From contig JAFBJZ010000422.1 in assembly GCA_016785225.1 (NCBI GenBank), forward strand, positions 4,332,001 through 4,396,000: a DNA stretch of 64,000 nt, given 5' to 3'. Made by a program: the position numbers and the translations under genes. The notes beneath the pieces were generated by a model, which was not told where the DNA came from, did not search any database, and was given only the letters and a program-made list of their open reading frames with translations. Within the stretch, counting starts at the first letter, position 1, and each line of letters begins with the position of its first letter. Positions 24,766 through 38,494 of this stretch are shown here, piece after piece. The stretch comes from Psettodes erumei. Lineage: Eukaryota > Chordata > Actinopteri > Pleuronectiformes > Psettodidae.

Positions 24766-27700
24766 ATGCCTTAAAAAATCACAATATAAGAGGTGAGCAA
24801 AAGCAGAAACACGTGAGATGTGTTGATCAATTCAGTTTTTGTTTGCATTTTGAATCTGTCCTTGTTGTTGAGCATTGCGCTGTATTTTATTGTAAGAGTT
24901 TTGTACTATTTTGTTCAGCCATGTATGTGAACAGCTCACAGTCCATAGACTGTAACAGTGTTTTAGCATTTAATAGAAGATATGGAAATTAGGTTCAAAG
25001 AATAAAACCATCAAAGAGCAGTCTTGAGACCAGACATAGGAACAAATCCTGAAAGAAGGCTTGTGATACTACTAATGTTCAATGGACAGATAATCGTATT
25101 TCAAACAAAGCATAATATAAAAAGAGTCATGTTACCAGATTCTGTTGTTAATTTCAGAACAAAACATGTTGGAGTCAAAAGAAGATAAATGTAATAGGAA
25201 CATCCAGCTTAAAATCTGTCACATCAAGGAAATCTTTTAATACCAGCACAATTTATTTCAACTCTTCACCCTAAAACACAGACAGATATAATTCAGTGTT
25301 ATTCATTGTATGATTAAAAGAAGCCATGAGCAGTGGTGGTGATTTCCCACAGTAAGTATAATCCAAGCTTATTTCCAGTTTATGTTCGAAGAGGGGACAT
25401 TAAACACAGGCATATGGCGATAGCTTTATATCATACTTAGTGATCCCAGTGGGGGGTTCAAATCAATAAAGGACATGCTCTTTAGATGTACAAGTCTGTC
25501 TTTTCACAAAATCCAAAAATGAAGCTCTACTTGCTGGAAGAAGAGTCAACCATGTTGTGTGTGCTTTGACATCCTGGGAACTCAGCAAATTAAACAACTG
25601 TCATACTGAAGTGTTTTATCATTTTGTTCTACAGTGATGAAACAATTTATAGGCAGGTTTGCGGAACAGTTGGACTAAAAAACTGCCTTGTCTGAAATAT
25701 ACAGTATTAATGTATTTTTAAGTAATAACATAAAGGGGAAGACAGTGATCTTTTATTGTCCCCAGTTTTCTCAGAAATATATGCTCCCCACAGGATGGGG
25801 TGTATGTTTAGTTTAGCTGGAGGTAGGGGTTGATTCAGGGAGCAAGATAAGCTCTGCTCTTCATAACTGGGCCATGTAGTCCCTTGTGACCCAGCCTCGT
25901 TGCCTTTGGCAAACACATCATTTTATTGTGACCCCAGCCGGCAGCCAACAGTCAGCCTATAAGCCATCAGTAATGAAAAGCACTAATTCCAGCCTAGTGA
26001 ACACAAATGGAGAGGCCCAATTCATATTCATGTGCCGAGCTTTCTTGCACTCCGTGTTAACCCATTCATCCATTCACTGCAGTCGGACCACCCCTCGCAT
26101 AGTAGCATCCTCAATTTAGTTGACAAACAAGAGTAGGCCCTCAAGATTTGTCTCTACTAAAACAATTAAATGGCTGTGACTGTTGTAATGATGGTTGTAA
26201 TGATAAGGCTTCCTCTGTAGTGCAACCAAAACAAAGAAACAAAAACCCATTAACACATATTTTAAAATGTAGAAATTGACATTTGTGACATTTCATAAGG
26301 GTTTGATAAATTAACCTACATCTCATCCAACAGAGACACTTTCTCTTATGTTGTTAGCCCAGAGCTGGAAAATCAATCTACAATTCCCGTGTTTAGCTAG
26401 ATCACACATGTTTAAAGGTATTACGCACCCACATGAGACTTTGCATGTAATAAAGCGTGTATCCTCTGCTGGGTGCATTTGCAGAGGCTAGACATGCCAG
26501 CAGGGCTTTAAAGCCCACGTCCGGGTGATTCCAACAGCTGCTTCTATGAGCCTGGGGAGCAAGCCTGTCAAGCAGGATGCCTTCTGCTGTCACAAGCTCC
26601 TCAAGGTGTTTATTAGAAAAATGTTAATACCATCAGCATAACACACACATTGAAGATTTGGCCCTTGTGACAAGGACCTGGCAGTACCCAACTATTTTCA
26701 CTTGTGGGATGGCCTGGAAGTGTGTGCTGGTTTTCCACACCCACACAGCAGGAGGTGTTAGTAGGCAACATACATCACTGCTGCCACAAGTGTTTTACTT
26801 TAGATGTCATACTATCTCTAGTGTGTCCCTGTTTTTCACCAAGTTCCAGTATATAATGTTTTCATTATTTCAAAATTCAATTGTTTAATTCATGCCGACT
26901 GTAAGTTTAAAAAAAAACTATATCTCAGCCAAATGAATCATAGTCTAACACTGATTTTGCCAAGTGAAGCAGAATGGTAAATTATAGTTGATTTAGACAA
27001 TTCATGAATTTTATCAACTTTTGTCAGCAACTAAGGAATTGCATCAACATCTGTGGGTCTCTTCAAGGGAAATCACAAAAAGTCACATTTACATGATAGA
27101 AAACAAAAATGTCTGGAGAAGAGGTGATTCAAATCAATATTTTTCTCATAGAGAATTATTCATTGAATCTCAGTTTCACATCCTGTTTATTACAACACTA
27201 TTTCCAAATGTTATGTTTTTTTTCTAAATACCTATCAACATTTAAGTTAACATATGTAGACAGAAGAGACAAGGACCAAAATCAAGCAACATCTAACAAC
27301 ATCCTGCATAAATCTGCATGATGGTTAATTTTTTTTTTATTTTTTAAAACATGCTCAACGCTGTTGTCCTAAATTAATCCTCTTTCTTGTTATTAAAATG
27401 AATTTTAAAAATGCATTCAGATGGTTGGATAATTCAGAATTAACTATTATCTTGATGAACATGAGGCAATGCCAGAAGCAAGACATTTCATCTAAATTTA
27501 AGCATTGGGTGACAAGGTTCTTGACATGATCTTGTCCCCGTAGGCTCTGAAACAGCTTACCAGAGGGCAAGAAAACTGGCTAACACAAGTGCCAACTGAG
27601 TAAATTAAACTATTTCTCTCAGATTTTTACAGTATATTATTTTGGTTGGGGAGTACTGCTTCAATTTTTATTGGCTGGTAGGATTTGTTTCTGAGCTGCT

Positions 27701-27800
27701 AAAAGACAGTTCATGTTGGTCCCCAATACATTGCAAATATGGATGCTTAAACAATGACTTTGCTGGTAATTACTTAAAATTACCCATACAGTACATACAG
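24766..27800. other. No gene recognised
   Basis: AT-rich with frames under 80 codons. The block 25870-26110 has a mixed, non-repetitive composition (for example CCAGCCGGCAGCC followed by ATCAGTAATGAAAAGC) that could be conserved non-coding sequence. Nothing else stands out. Confidence 0.5.
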
Positions 27801-27824
27801 TATATATATATATATATATATATA
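27801..27824. repeat. (TA)12 microsatellite
   Basis: Twelve uninterrupted TA units, flanked by ACATACAG and CATACATTT. Confidence 0.97.
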
Positions 27825-28940
27825 CATACATTTACCCTCTCAACTTCCTATCTGTCATTTCAAATTAAAACACCTCTGCGGTGGTGTAAATGTGGCTTCA
27901 TGACATTTAATGAAATTCTGAAGCAGTGGCAGTTATAATTTGCTGTGGTGGCCCACCATGGCAAAATGTAAGCAGCGGAAATACAAACTTTAATGGAATG
28001 GACGAAAGGAAATACAATTAGCTGATCATGAGAGGAATGTGTCATCCTCCCTAATGCCAAGGTGCGCTTTAGATTATTACAATACTATTGTGAGGAAACA
28101 CAAAAAGCACACCCACAGAACATGCAAAGGCTGTAGAGATGCTCAGCACCAGTCTGAAGCACTGCAAACCCACAGTCATCACCTGCTTTAACAGTGTCAC
28201 TACTGTGACATGTGCAAATATGCAACATTACCACTAATGTGACTAGAGAATTGGCTACTGTGTTGTCAGTCTCATCATGGGTGCCCTGATCAGCTCAATA
28301 CTGCATGGCATGTTCACAAAGGAGCAGACACTATGTCACAGGTAACATGGACGGTTCATTCAACACTGTCTGACTATCAGCGTCGTGTTGAGAGCTATAT
28401 TCATCAGCCTGGTGTTAATTAATGCCTGCATGATTGAATGCCGGAAGGGACGCGTGGGAGAGATAACACACACCTTCAGGTACAACACTGGCTCCACTCA
28501 AAGATATGATGATTAATTCATTCTTGTCTTCCGCTATAGAAATTAAAATCAGACACGCTGTATTTTTTGTGTCAAATGCTTGGCGAACAAAACAAGAGTC
28601 ATTCGCATAGTAATTAGAAGCCTGTAGGAAAAAGGCGTTGCATTTATGTCATGCAGACAGCTCCAAGATACAACCTCCTCCACGGAGGACTGGAGATAGA
28701 CAAATGTGTGCGTATGTTGTCCCTGACTTGGGCTTCTTTGATTGTAACAGATTGGCAAGGAAGGGGGCTATTTGAAACTGGGTCTCTGGAACACCGGCTT
28801 TGAGGTTAGGGTTAAATGGGATTGCTCCCTTTGAATCATTTTTGATGACCCACCGCAGCTGAGTCTGCAGGTTGTCCTGCTTGCTTTAAAGCGTATTATG
28901 TGCCTGAGATTGAGCAGAACTCAGGGCTTACCACAAGCGT

Positions 28941-28944
<4 letters not shown>

Positions 28945-28973
<29 letters not shown>
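28945..28973. repeat. (AC)14 microsatellite
   Basis: Uninterrupted AC dinucleotide run preceded by GTGCAA and followed by GCATCTG. Confidence 0.97.
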
Positions 28974-29422
28974 GCATCTGAGACACTATCTGGATGGAAA
29001 GCGACAGTTAGGGTAACTCTGTAACTCCCACTTCATCCAAAACGTCATATTTTTACACAATATGGCTCAATGAGGTACTATAGCACTTTTTTGTTAGTAA
29101 AACTTCCCTCTCCTCATATTATATGGACATACCTTTCCATCTATCAATCAATTATTAGGAATCTTAAGAAATATCAGTGCATTATTCAGATACAAACAGC
29201 ATCTGAATTTTTGCAGAAACACTGATGCTGTTCAGTCATCAGTCAAAATTCAAGTTAAACTGAGACATGCAGACATCATTACACACACTGGACTCCAGTG
29301 TTCACAGAGGTCAAACACCAATATATCTGTTTACAAATCACAGAAAAAGGCATTCTTCATGAGCTAAGAGTTTAGATTAGCTAAAACAGCCTGATGTTGA
29401 TGCAGATTTATCAAAATATATA

Positions 29423-29462
<40 letters not shown>
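29423..29462. repeat. (AAT)13 microsatellite
   Basis: About thirteen perfect AAT units. Read on the minus strand, it produces a spurious poly-leucine run inside an 88-codon frame (29377-29643), which should not be taken for a protein. Confidence 0.97.
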
Positions 29463-29992
29463 GGTTGCAGGCCTTAAAGCCCAGAGGAGTGATAGGTTTA
29501 AGGCCAATATTCAGACATTCAGGGAGGTTCTTTCTAATTATATTTTCATCATTTTTCACCAGATTTGGCAATACAAAATAAAGCCTGACTGACGTTGAAC
29601 AGGTGGTGGGGTATTGAGGCTTGGCATCTTGATGACTTGACAAGAGACAGAAGTAGATTAACTGTTAGGGGCCTTATCAAAAGTGTAAGCTAAATGGCCC
29701 TACTTCCTAACTTTCCCATTTGTTTTATGAAAGTTTTAAACTTAACTTCTTTTAAGACCTTTTAAAAATGGTTCAACGTGGTCTAACAACCAATTATGCC
29801 CAACTTTTGGTAATAAAACTTAAGACTGACTTCACATTTATCTGGACTTTGTATTATATGCACATGCCATATTTAGACATGCAATACATATGTTTTATGT
29901 ATCTGTCTGTTCATCTGTGAAGACAGTCCTCCTGTAAGTAGCTATCTATATGTCATTTGTGCCAGGAGCTTATTACGACTAATAGTTATCAG

Positions 29993-30462
29993 TTAGCTTA
30001 AAATTCTGGAGTAATGTGGATCTGTAACTGTATCACAAGAGATGACAAGAGACATCTTGGGTAAAATGTACATTTGGGGGAAATTCTCAACCTTGGCCAT
30101 GGTCTGCACTCTCAGATTGGTTTCTGGTTTTGACAGAAATTCTTCAACATTAGCAGGCATTTTGGTGTTAATCACAAGCACCATTACAAGCCAACCAGAC
30201 ACACACATGCACAATAAAGCACCACCCCTGTTTTTAGCTGTTTAGCACTGCATGAGCTCCATGAGCTCCATCTGTACTCAAAGCCTTCATTGGTGACATG
30301 TGGCCTGTCCATTATTGCTCTGTTAAAAGCTGTGAGCGTGTCAATGGGTCTCATGCTGTTCCATGGCAAATATGCATCGTGTATTCTGGCAGAGAGATTA
30401 ACGACATCAAGCACAATGACTTCTTTTAATGTTAGTCTCCCTTTGATACTTGGCACTTGCAC
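29993..30462 (-). pseudogene. Two abutting coding-like minus-strand frames, unrecognised
   Basis: A 92-codon frame (30462 down to 30184) overlaps a 73-codon frame (30214 down to 29993). Both read like ordinary soluble protein rather than low-complexity noise: IVLDVVNLSARIHDAYLPWN and MDRPHVTNEGFEYRW in the first, NVEEFLSKPETNLRVQTMAK in the second. The frame change between them would fit a frameshifted old ORF of roughly 150 residues. I recognise no domain, and the plus strand is also partly open here, so the assignment is weak. A decayed transposon ORF or a dead gene fragment are both possible. Confidence 0.25.
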
Positions 30463-30479
30463 TTGGACATGATTGAGAT

Positions 30480-33400
30480 TAGATCTTTCTCAAAGTAAGT
30501 GTAAGATGATACTGTATAAAGGAGGGTGATGCCCCTGACATTTGAAAGAGCTTTTTTGACTATGATGGCCCCATAATTATTTATTAATAAGCTTTGTTAA
30601 GTTTGCAATTACTGTGTGTCTTTATTTATTCGTCCCCCCTTTTGAATACAATTAAGAGATAACAGTGGATTTGAATCAACATCTGCAGGAACTCTCAGGA
30701 TCTGCCAAATGGCCTCACCACTCACAATAAAAGTCTCAGAAATAACAATGGTCAGACAAGGACCCACCTTACTCACACAAAGAGAGGCCAATGTTTTGTC
30801 ATGATAGCAAAATTAAGATCGTAGTATGAGAGAGTAGTATGTGAACCATACTACTGAGGATCCCTGGAAAAGGACAAACAACTCATGGAACAGAGACTTC
30901 ATTCAACAAATTGCTCCTGCCATAAATTAAAGCTGAATTCCTGACATGACCTAACAATGATATTTGTCCTTGGTTAAGCAAGCTGTTCTACTATTCACTA
31001 ATCAAGTTAATAATACCCAATTACCCATAATGAAAATTTGTCTCCCTAACTCCCATGTCTGTTTGATATGAACCAGCCAAGGTATAAAATAAAAAATAGA
31101 AAATAATAAGTGTACGGCTTTGCTTTCCATGAGACCATACTGGACTTCATTTATTATCTATGTAATAATATAACATCAAATTTATATTTAGAATCACTAA
31201 TGATTTACCATAGTGACACGATGAGATATGTGATCATTGCATGTAAAACCTCAATTAAATTTAATCTCCCTAAAGTGAGAAGAGGTTCCAGATTAGTTCT
31301 TCTTTTATTCCTTGAAACAAAAGATATATTAGATAGAATATTTATTATAGGTAAATTACACTTTGGGGCATAAGGCCAGTTTTTCACCAATAATCCCTAG
31401 AACTTTCAATTAAATAGAACTGACTACTTTTGTTAGTCACTTCTACTTTTGAACTTTCTTTTTACTCTCTTTACATTTACTTGCTGGCTCTGTTTGTTCT
31501 TTTCTTTTTGTGTTTTGTCCTTCAATATTTCCCTGTAACTGTTCACCTAGCCTCATCTTCATTTTTTTCTTCTGTTGTACTCTGGTAAGTATCACTTTGG
31601 TTGTCTTTTGGAACGATTGTCGTCTGACTAACAGAACTACTTTCAAGACTATTCGACAAGTCGTGGTCAAGGAAGTGAGTGTAGCAGGGTGCTAAATGAC
31701 TACAACCACAATGGATCAAGAAACAAGCAGAGGCTGCATTGTTTTTTAACTTCCGCCTGCTTGCAAGCCACATCATCAACCCTGGAGTGAGGTTGCCAGA
31801 TTAGGCAAGAAGCCCCACTATCTAACCCTCATTGCTAGGCAACCACTGTCTCCCAGGGAGCATCACCTCGCTGGAAGAGACACAAGTGAAGCCAGCACTG
31901 AAACAGACACTTCAGGTCCAACTGAAAGCGGTTCAGCTCTGAGACGACACTGCAGAATTAGGCAAACTTTATGTCTGCTGTCTGTGATAAGAGTTGATGT
32001 TGGATAGTGCTCTGAATACTTATTTTCACGTCTGAGAGAATTGCATTATCCTCCTTGTATCCCAATGGTTTTTGGTAACTCTGAACCACATACTTCATTT
32101 CGCTAGCACTAAACTAAGTCATCAATTCATTTTGTCATTCAAAGATCAACTTTATTCATCAGTTTAATTCTTTAAATAAATCCTCATTTATCACCAAGTT
32201 GTGGTTTTGTGTATTCATTCAAAGCAGACACAGAGATCCTGAGAGTTTTGTACTTGTTGATTTATTTGATTCATTTATTTTCCTTCAATGGAAGGTGGTA
32301 TCCCAATTTTAGTCAGGCTCCACTAACCAGTTCAACCAGTGGATATTTAATTTTAGTATTAAATTCAGTGTAGTAGTAGATTGACTTGGATCTCAACAAC
32401 TTTCCACACAATCTTTTTAACATTTACTTTGAGCCTTTCTCTCTTCCACCAAAACCTGACCTTTGTGTTTTATTTAAAAACCCTCTCCTCCCTCCCTGCA
32501 TTGACTTGTAGATTAAAAAATACACACACAGTAACACATTCTGACACTTACTTACACATTCTTACATACACAGTCACATAGGCAAACAGATATGCAGCAC
32601 TTTTATTTTCTTTCTCTGTTTCATCTCCCCCCTGGGTCATCTGTCAGCCTATTTTTGCCTTAGCCTGTTGCTACCTGAGGGGCAGCAGCAAGGTGGTAAT
32701 GGAGGGCTGACTGAGGCCTGTCACTTCATGCTCTTTCACCCTGGGGACTCTGAGTGGGAAAGTAATGGCCAAGCCTGCCAGATGTAGCAGTCACTTTTAA
32801 TCAAGTGCACGGCTGTCATGCCGCCTGTATTGATCCCTGTGAAGTCCCCCGGCAGCTTGCAATCGGACCAGTTTCTACACCACAACAACTTTCCTCGCGC
32901 CTTTCAAACAGCTCCCCGTGTGGTTCATCTTGGCCAAGTTAAACATAATCCAGCTCTGCCGTGAAAAACAGTAACCACAGAAAACAAGATCTGACAGGGT
33001 CACTACCCCTGCGTTTACTGTGTGTATTACTCACACACCATCACCCATTACCCATAATGTCCTGACTTCATGTGAGACAGATACAGTATTTGCATCGCCT
33101 GCGCATCTTTGTGTGTGCGGCTGTATATTGGCGCATTGATGCATGAGTCTGTGTATCCAAAGACAGCATGCCTATTAGTGTTACAAGCTTAACACATTTG
33201 GGTGCTTGAGTAAATCCTTCAATCTTCACATTGCTTGAATGCAAGGTTTGCTTAAAGTATCACCAAGGTTAAGTAGCCACTGTGAAGCTTTATTTGTCGT
33301 TTCTTCCCCCCACTCAACAAGAATGCACACTATTGTTAGAGGGGGTGAAAGTCAGTATTTGGTACCTGGCTCTTCTCTCCTTTTTTCCAGAGATCTGTTG

Positions 33401-34455
33401 CAAGGCTCTGGTTTTATTGTTCATTTGCTGAGGCCACAGGGGCTGAGTATTACTGGGTCATAACTCGGCAGGATGATGAGGGATGAATTCTAATGTGGAT
33501 ATCTCACCAATAGGGATGGGTGGGAGGTGGCAGGAATAGGAGATGGAAGACTCATGGGGGAGATGTGAATTAAGTATGTCGTGAACACACACAAGCACAC
33601 AATGTATGCAAACATATACACACAGGTGTATGCAGGTGCGTGCACTGTCCTCTCTACTGTAAAGGTAAACCATGTTTATGCATAATAACCAATGAGACCA
33701 GGTATAGTAGTCACATTTCCTCAATGTTCTGTTCACAGCTTTATTCTGTCTGAACTGAACTGCATCTCACTTGTTTGTTTAACTTCATTCTATTACATAA
33801 AGGGAGTGCAACCCACTTTTCTTTCTTTTGCAGCACTCAGCTTTTTTCAATTATGAGCAAAACTCCATTTGTATGTAAGGATCATGGCTGGCTGGAAAAG
33901 AGAGGAGGGAGAGCAGTTGCAGAACAATCTGCTCCACCATCCAGACACATGGTTGACTCCATGTGGCAAACCTCACTGACAGATGCTTAGAGTAAGAGTA
34001 AAAGGAAAGGTGTTAGGCAATGACATGTGAAATAGAGGGCAGACTGTCGAGCCCCCCTGCATTGCAGATGTACTCCACTGCACCATAGTGGACAGACAAA
34101 ACTGAAAAAGGCACTGTGAAGACACACTGTTTGGGAGAAATTGGTAAAGGAGTATTCTTTGTGATCCTCCACATGAATTTGGGAATTTAATCTTTAATCT
34201 TACCACAGCAAACCACATGCAATCTGAAGAATAGTAAATATTCTGAGGATGTAAATAATGCAAAGGAAAAATAGGAATATAAAATTATACTAAAGGAAAA
34301 TATGACAACACAGCTATAAAGGCATATCTCATACAGAATGAAAATTTTCTGGCAGATGATGATTTTATTTCAGTTGTAATACAGGCTGCTGCAGGAATGA
34401 GTTACAGTTATCCCCAGTCATGTATAGGGACAGAATAATTTCAAGTTGTAGATTT
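30480..34455. other. No gene recognised
   Basis: AT-rich with short frames. A loose CA-rich stretch occurs at 32517-32575. The block 32620-32960 is GC-richer, mixed in sequence and includes CCGCCTGTATTGATCC and CTCGCGCC; it is a possible conserved non-coding block. No transposon family was recognised. Confidence 0.5.
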
Positions 34456-34460
34456 TTAGT

Positions 34461-34561
34461 TCAGTTTAGATTAAACTTTAATGATCCCTGTGGAGGGACT
34501 GGGTTGTTGCAGCTGAGGTGAAGAAGCTACAGTATGGCTAATAATAATAATAATAATAATA
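34461..34561 (-). mobile_element. LINE 3-prime tail relic with (ATA)n, minus strand
   Basis: The plus strand reads CAGTTTAGATTAAACTTTAATGATCCCT then GGGTTGTTGCAGC. This is the reverse complement of the common fish LINE end '...GGGATCAATAAAGTTTAATCT'. An (ATA)7 run closes the segment at 34540-34561. No ORF is attached. It resembles the tails at 15870 and 61578, so one family has probably inserted repeatedly. Confidence 0.6.
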
Positions 34562-35885
34562 CAGAGAGTATTAGATATAATTCAACAAGCCACGACCAGC
34601 TGAGCCTGCAGAACATAATTCAGTGAATGAATAAAAATCATAGATTGTCTGCATTGATGGGTTTAAAGGTTGAAGTGGATGATCAAGTGCACATTGCCAT
34701 TTATTCTCATAGCAGGAGAACAAATATACAAATGTAAAGTATGCCCAGTACAAATATGCAAATTTACTATAAATCACTGTCATAACATTTGAGATAGAGT
34801 TGCAAAGCAAGCCAGATAAGACATCTTATTTTTCCATCTATAAAGTTTGTAACCCATGCTTTAAGACATCAGATTTTTTTTACTTTCTTTATCATAACAT
34901 CTTGTTATGCAAAGCACATCACAGGAAATTTCTGTCATCTGCACAGCTCCAGCATAATGCAAGCCATCGCGGGTGACTTGAGCAGAATGTAGGAGTGCGG
35001 TCTGTCTTTGGGATTTGCAACTGAAGCATCAACCCTTGCTTTCTTACAATACAGTGGTGCAGAAACCCTCTCAATCCCCTTCATGGTAGAACAAAGACTT
35101 TGCACTGCAGCTCACATTAAGTCAGCAGGAAAAACCAACAAGAAGACATGGCTCCTCCGGTGCCTTCTGTCTTTTCTGCAGGAAACAGACCAATGGCTCT
35201 ATTAAAGCAGCAGCACCACACCCTGGGTAAAATAGCTGTCAGATTTGTCACTTTCAAATGACATGCCTATTAGAAGCTAATAAAACCCCAGAGCTAAGTT
35301 TAGCCAGCCGGCACGAATCAAGGATACAATTCACAAACAGAAGGATAAGATGTTGAGGTGAAAGAGAGAGAGATATTTCTTTGTTTTTGTGTAAGCTTTT
35401 GTTTGCTTGTCCGGCCTCTGTCAAGTTAGACATTCCAGTTCCCTGAGAGCCTAATCGATGCTGCAAATGTCAAAGACTGGCAATGGTTACGTGAGGCCAA
35501 AACATGACTCTGCGCGTGGTGTTGTTATCTGCTGGACAAAGACTTTGACAGCTGATTCCCAGCCCTGGGGTATGAGCCAACAACTACAGAGGCTTTATCT
35601 TATATAGCCTTCTCATTCACTCAATGCCAATGATCCAACTTTAACTAAGAGGTGTTGTTAATCAGGAAAACCTCTCTGTGCTAACCTCTTCTCTATGTGA
35701 GATGTACATATGATAAGAGGGGAGGGTTTTTCAACAATTGGCAGGTGTGTACATGTACAGTATAAGATTTACAGTTTTAGAGCTTGTAATTACTGCTCAG
35801 ACATAACTGCCTTCATTACAGTGGTAATTATGTTTGCTGTTTGAAACCTTCATCATATTGATTTGTTTACATGTGCTGAAATGTG

Positions 35886-35921
35886 TGTGTGTGTGCATGC
35901 ACATACACATGCACACACACA
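35886..35921. repeat. Perfect 14-bp inverted repeat made of GT and AC runs
   Basis: TGTGTGTGTGCATG is mirrored by CATGCACACACACA across the 8-nt spacer CACATACA. Alternating purine and pyrimidine throughout makes it prone to cruciform or Z-form DNA. Confidence 0.9.
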
Positions 35922-38475
35922 AAAAGCCATTGTAATTCAGTTTGCATCTACAGTGGAGATTGCATTGTCGTGTCATTAAGACAGTCCTCCCCAAGGGTAC
36001 CATTATTGTACAGATGCACAGTAAAATACTTGTCCGTTCACATGCACACACACAGCCTGGCTACCTTAATTGGCCTTACACCACAAGAGAGTTATATTTT
36101 TAAAATGCATTGTGTATTGATGAACAAAACTGAACTCCGTCTTTGCTGTTGTGACGTAGTTTTCAATATATCATGGCAGATTTTATCACTGCAATAAAAG
36201 TACATCGGTCACAGTGCACTGTCTTTCCCAAAGCAAATAAAATTTCAGTAGTCTTGAAATTATAATGGGATGTAATAAATTTAATCAATCAATACATTGA
36301 TTAGCAATTATACAATGGCGGCAGACCTGAGCATTAAATGTGTAATGTGCTAAAGAATGAGGACAAGACTAAACTGAAAACAGTGGGCAATCCTATAGCT
36401 CGTTTTACAGATGTTATAATAATAATCTTCAACGATCATGGCACATTCTGTTTTTAATATGTTTTCAACATGTTCCCATTTTGCACCAATTTGGAATGCA
36501 CACTTTCCTTTAAAAGACAGCCTTTGACACTTCTAATGCAACTGTTAGCCTGAGGAAGTGGCAGGCATGGAAATGATAACTTCCTTTCACCTGTCAGCAA
36601 TGAGTCCTGCCAGGAGCACCCCCCCCTTTGCACATACCAAATACTAGGAGTCAGAAGTGCAGTAAGAAGAAGAAACCTCACCCAGTAACAAACCACAAAC
36701 ACTGTATGAATGCCCTACAAGTCTGCTTATCAGTTCTGCATATTTGGAGTCAAAATTTTTAGTCAGTCGAAAAGTCATAACATTGCCTCAAAAGGCAACA
36801 CCTTCAACCCTTTGGAAGTGTTTTAATCTTTGCGATGCTATAGTGAAAAAATTAATGAGACCAGAAAAGTCATACATAAAGCTAAACTCAGTTAACTGTC
36901 CATTATTATGTTGAAAAAGGCATATGGTATCATGGGTGCATTTGGGGTTGACTTGCTTGAGTTCATACCTTTTAAAATGTCTCAGTATGAATTGACTTAT
37001 TACAAATACAACATACCATATGTTCATGTATGTTTAAATGTAAAATATACTTCTATGTATCATTCAGAAACCTTGCCTCAGGATTACCAAACACAAGGAA
37101 ACAACATCCGTCCTCTTCTATCTATCTCAGACTTTCCGTGCCATGGAGAGAGAAACAACCGGCCTGTTACTATCCATCTCGTCCTATACTGGAGGGGCTC
37201 GAGGTGATAAATTCAACTCTTACCAAAGCCCATTGGCAAGACACCAAGCACATGTTGTCCCAGAACAAATGCTTTTAAAGTGTATATTGTTCAGACTTTA
37301 GCTCTGTGTTCAGTTCCTGAAACCTGCTTCAGTCACTACAGTGTCACATTATCATTTGTCATTGCTTCCTCTGGACTGCAGGCTGGCTGATTACCCCATC
37401 ATCCTGCCAGACTTTGCCCACAAGACTGAAACTTATCCAAAACCCTGACTTATCCAAGAGTCCAAACATCCCTGTGATCCCATCCTCCCCATTAAGAAAT
37501 AGCTGCTTCTTTTGGCTGAGAAATAATCTGATTGTCACATGATGTCACAATGTTTCATGAATTAATACTTACAAAAATATACACATTAATATGTAATTAA
37601 TACTTTGATTATGTACAGATTAAAAAATTAAGATGTAACATTTTTATCTGCAAACATTAGCGGTACCTTTGTAACCTTTGGATAGAGCAAGGTTTAGATC
37701 CCTAATTCCAATCTTTAGGCCAAGCTAATCTAGAAGCTGCTAACTGTAGCTTCATACTGAAGTGACAAATGTGAGAGTAGTATTGACCTTCTCATCTAAC
37801 TCTTGGAAAGACAGCCATAAAGTTTAATTTCTCAAAATGTAAAATTATGTCTGTAATTGAGTATACATTGTTGGGGATCTTTGCCATGACCTGCCATGGG
37901 TTAAAATATAAACAGCTCAAATCTAAAAATTATTTTACATTTATATATCATGTGTATTAATACTGGCCAAATGAATTTATAACTATGACTTTAACCTTTG
38001 GCTATGGGTTTAATATGCACAACCATCCTTAAGCTTTTACACAGAAGCGTGTCTAGCTGTGGATGCACTAAATGCACCCAACATCTGTCTGATGTCTTGG
38101 TGAGCAAACCATCTTTTCCCTCATCCACCCTGCATCAACCTCTCAGGAGACCCCTGACCACCTGTGACAACCTCCATTCTCACACACACAGACACATACA
38201 ATCTTCCTACCCCACCCTTTCACCACATGAATAATGCATAATCAGACAGTCAACAGTGAGCTAATGAGTCAACTGCTTAGAGAGCCTGGAGAGACAGACA
38301 CCCGTGCACTGCAGCGGTTATACCAAGTCTTGCTCAGGTTGTACTCAGCACCAGATGTCCAAGATCTGGTTTGATGAATTATCGGTCATGCCTCTTGCCC
38401 CTCATCTGCAGTGTCACCACATTAGGAGGCAAGAACATGTGGTTTGGGCCATGTGGTTAAGTGTTTATGTATCTT

Positions 38476-38494
38476 TGTGTGTGTGTGTGTGTGT
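38476..38494. repeat. (TG)9 microsatellite
   Basis: Short uninterrupted TG run between ATCTT and CTCTGC. Confidence 0.9.

Noticed and set aside
29377..29643. 88-codon minus-strand frame with poly-leucine as a signal or membrane protein
   Set aside because: The leucine run is the translation of the (AAT)n microsatellite.
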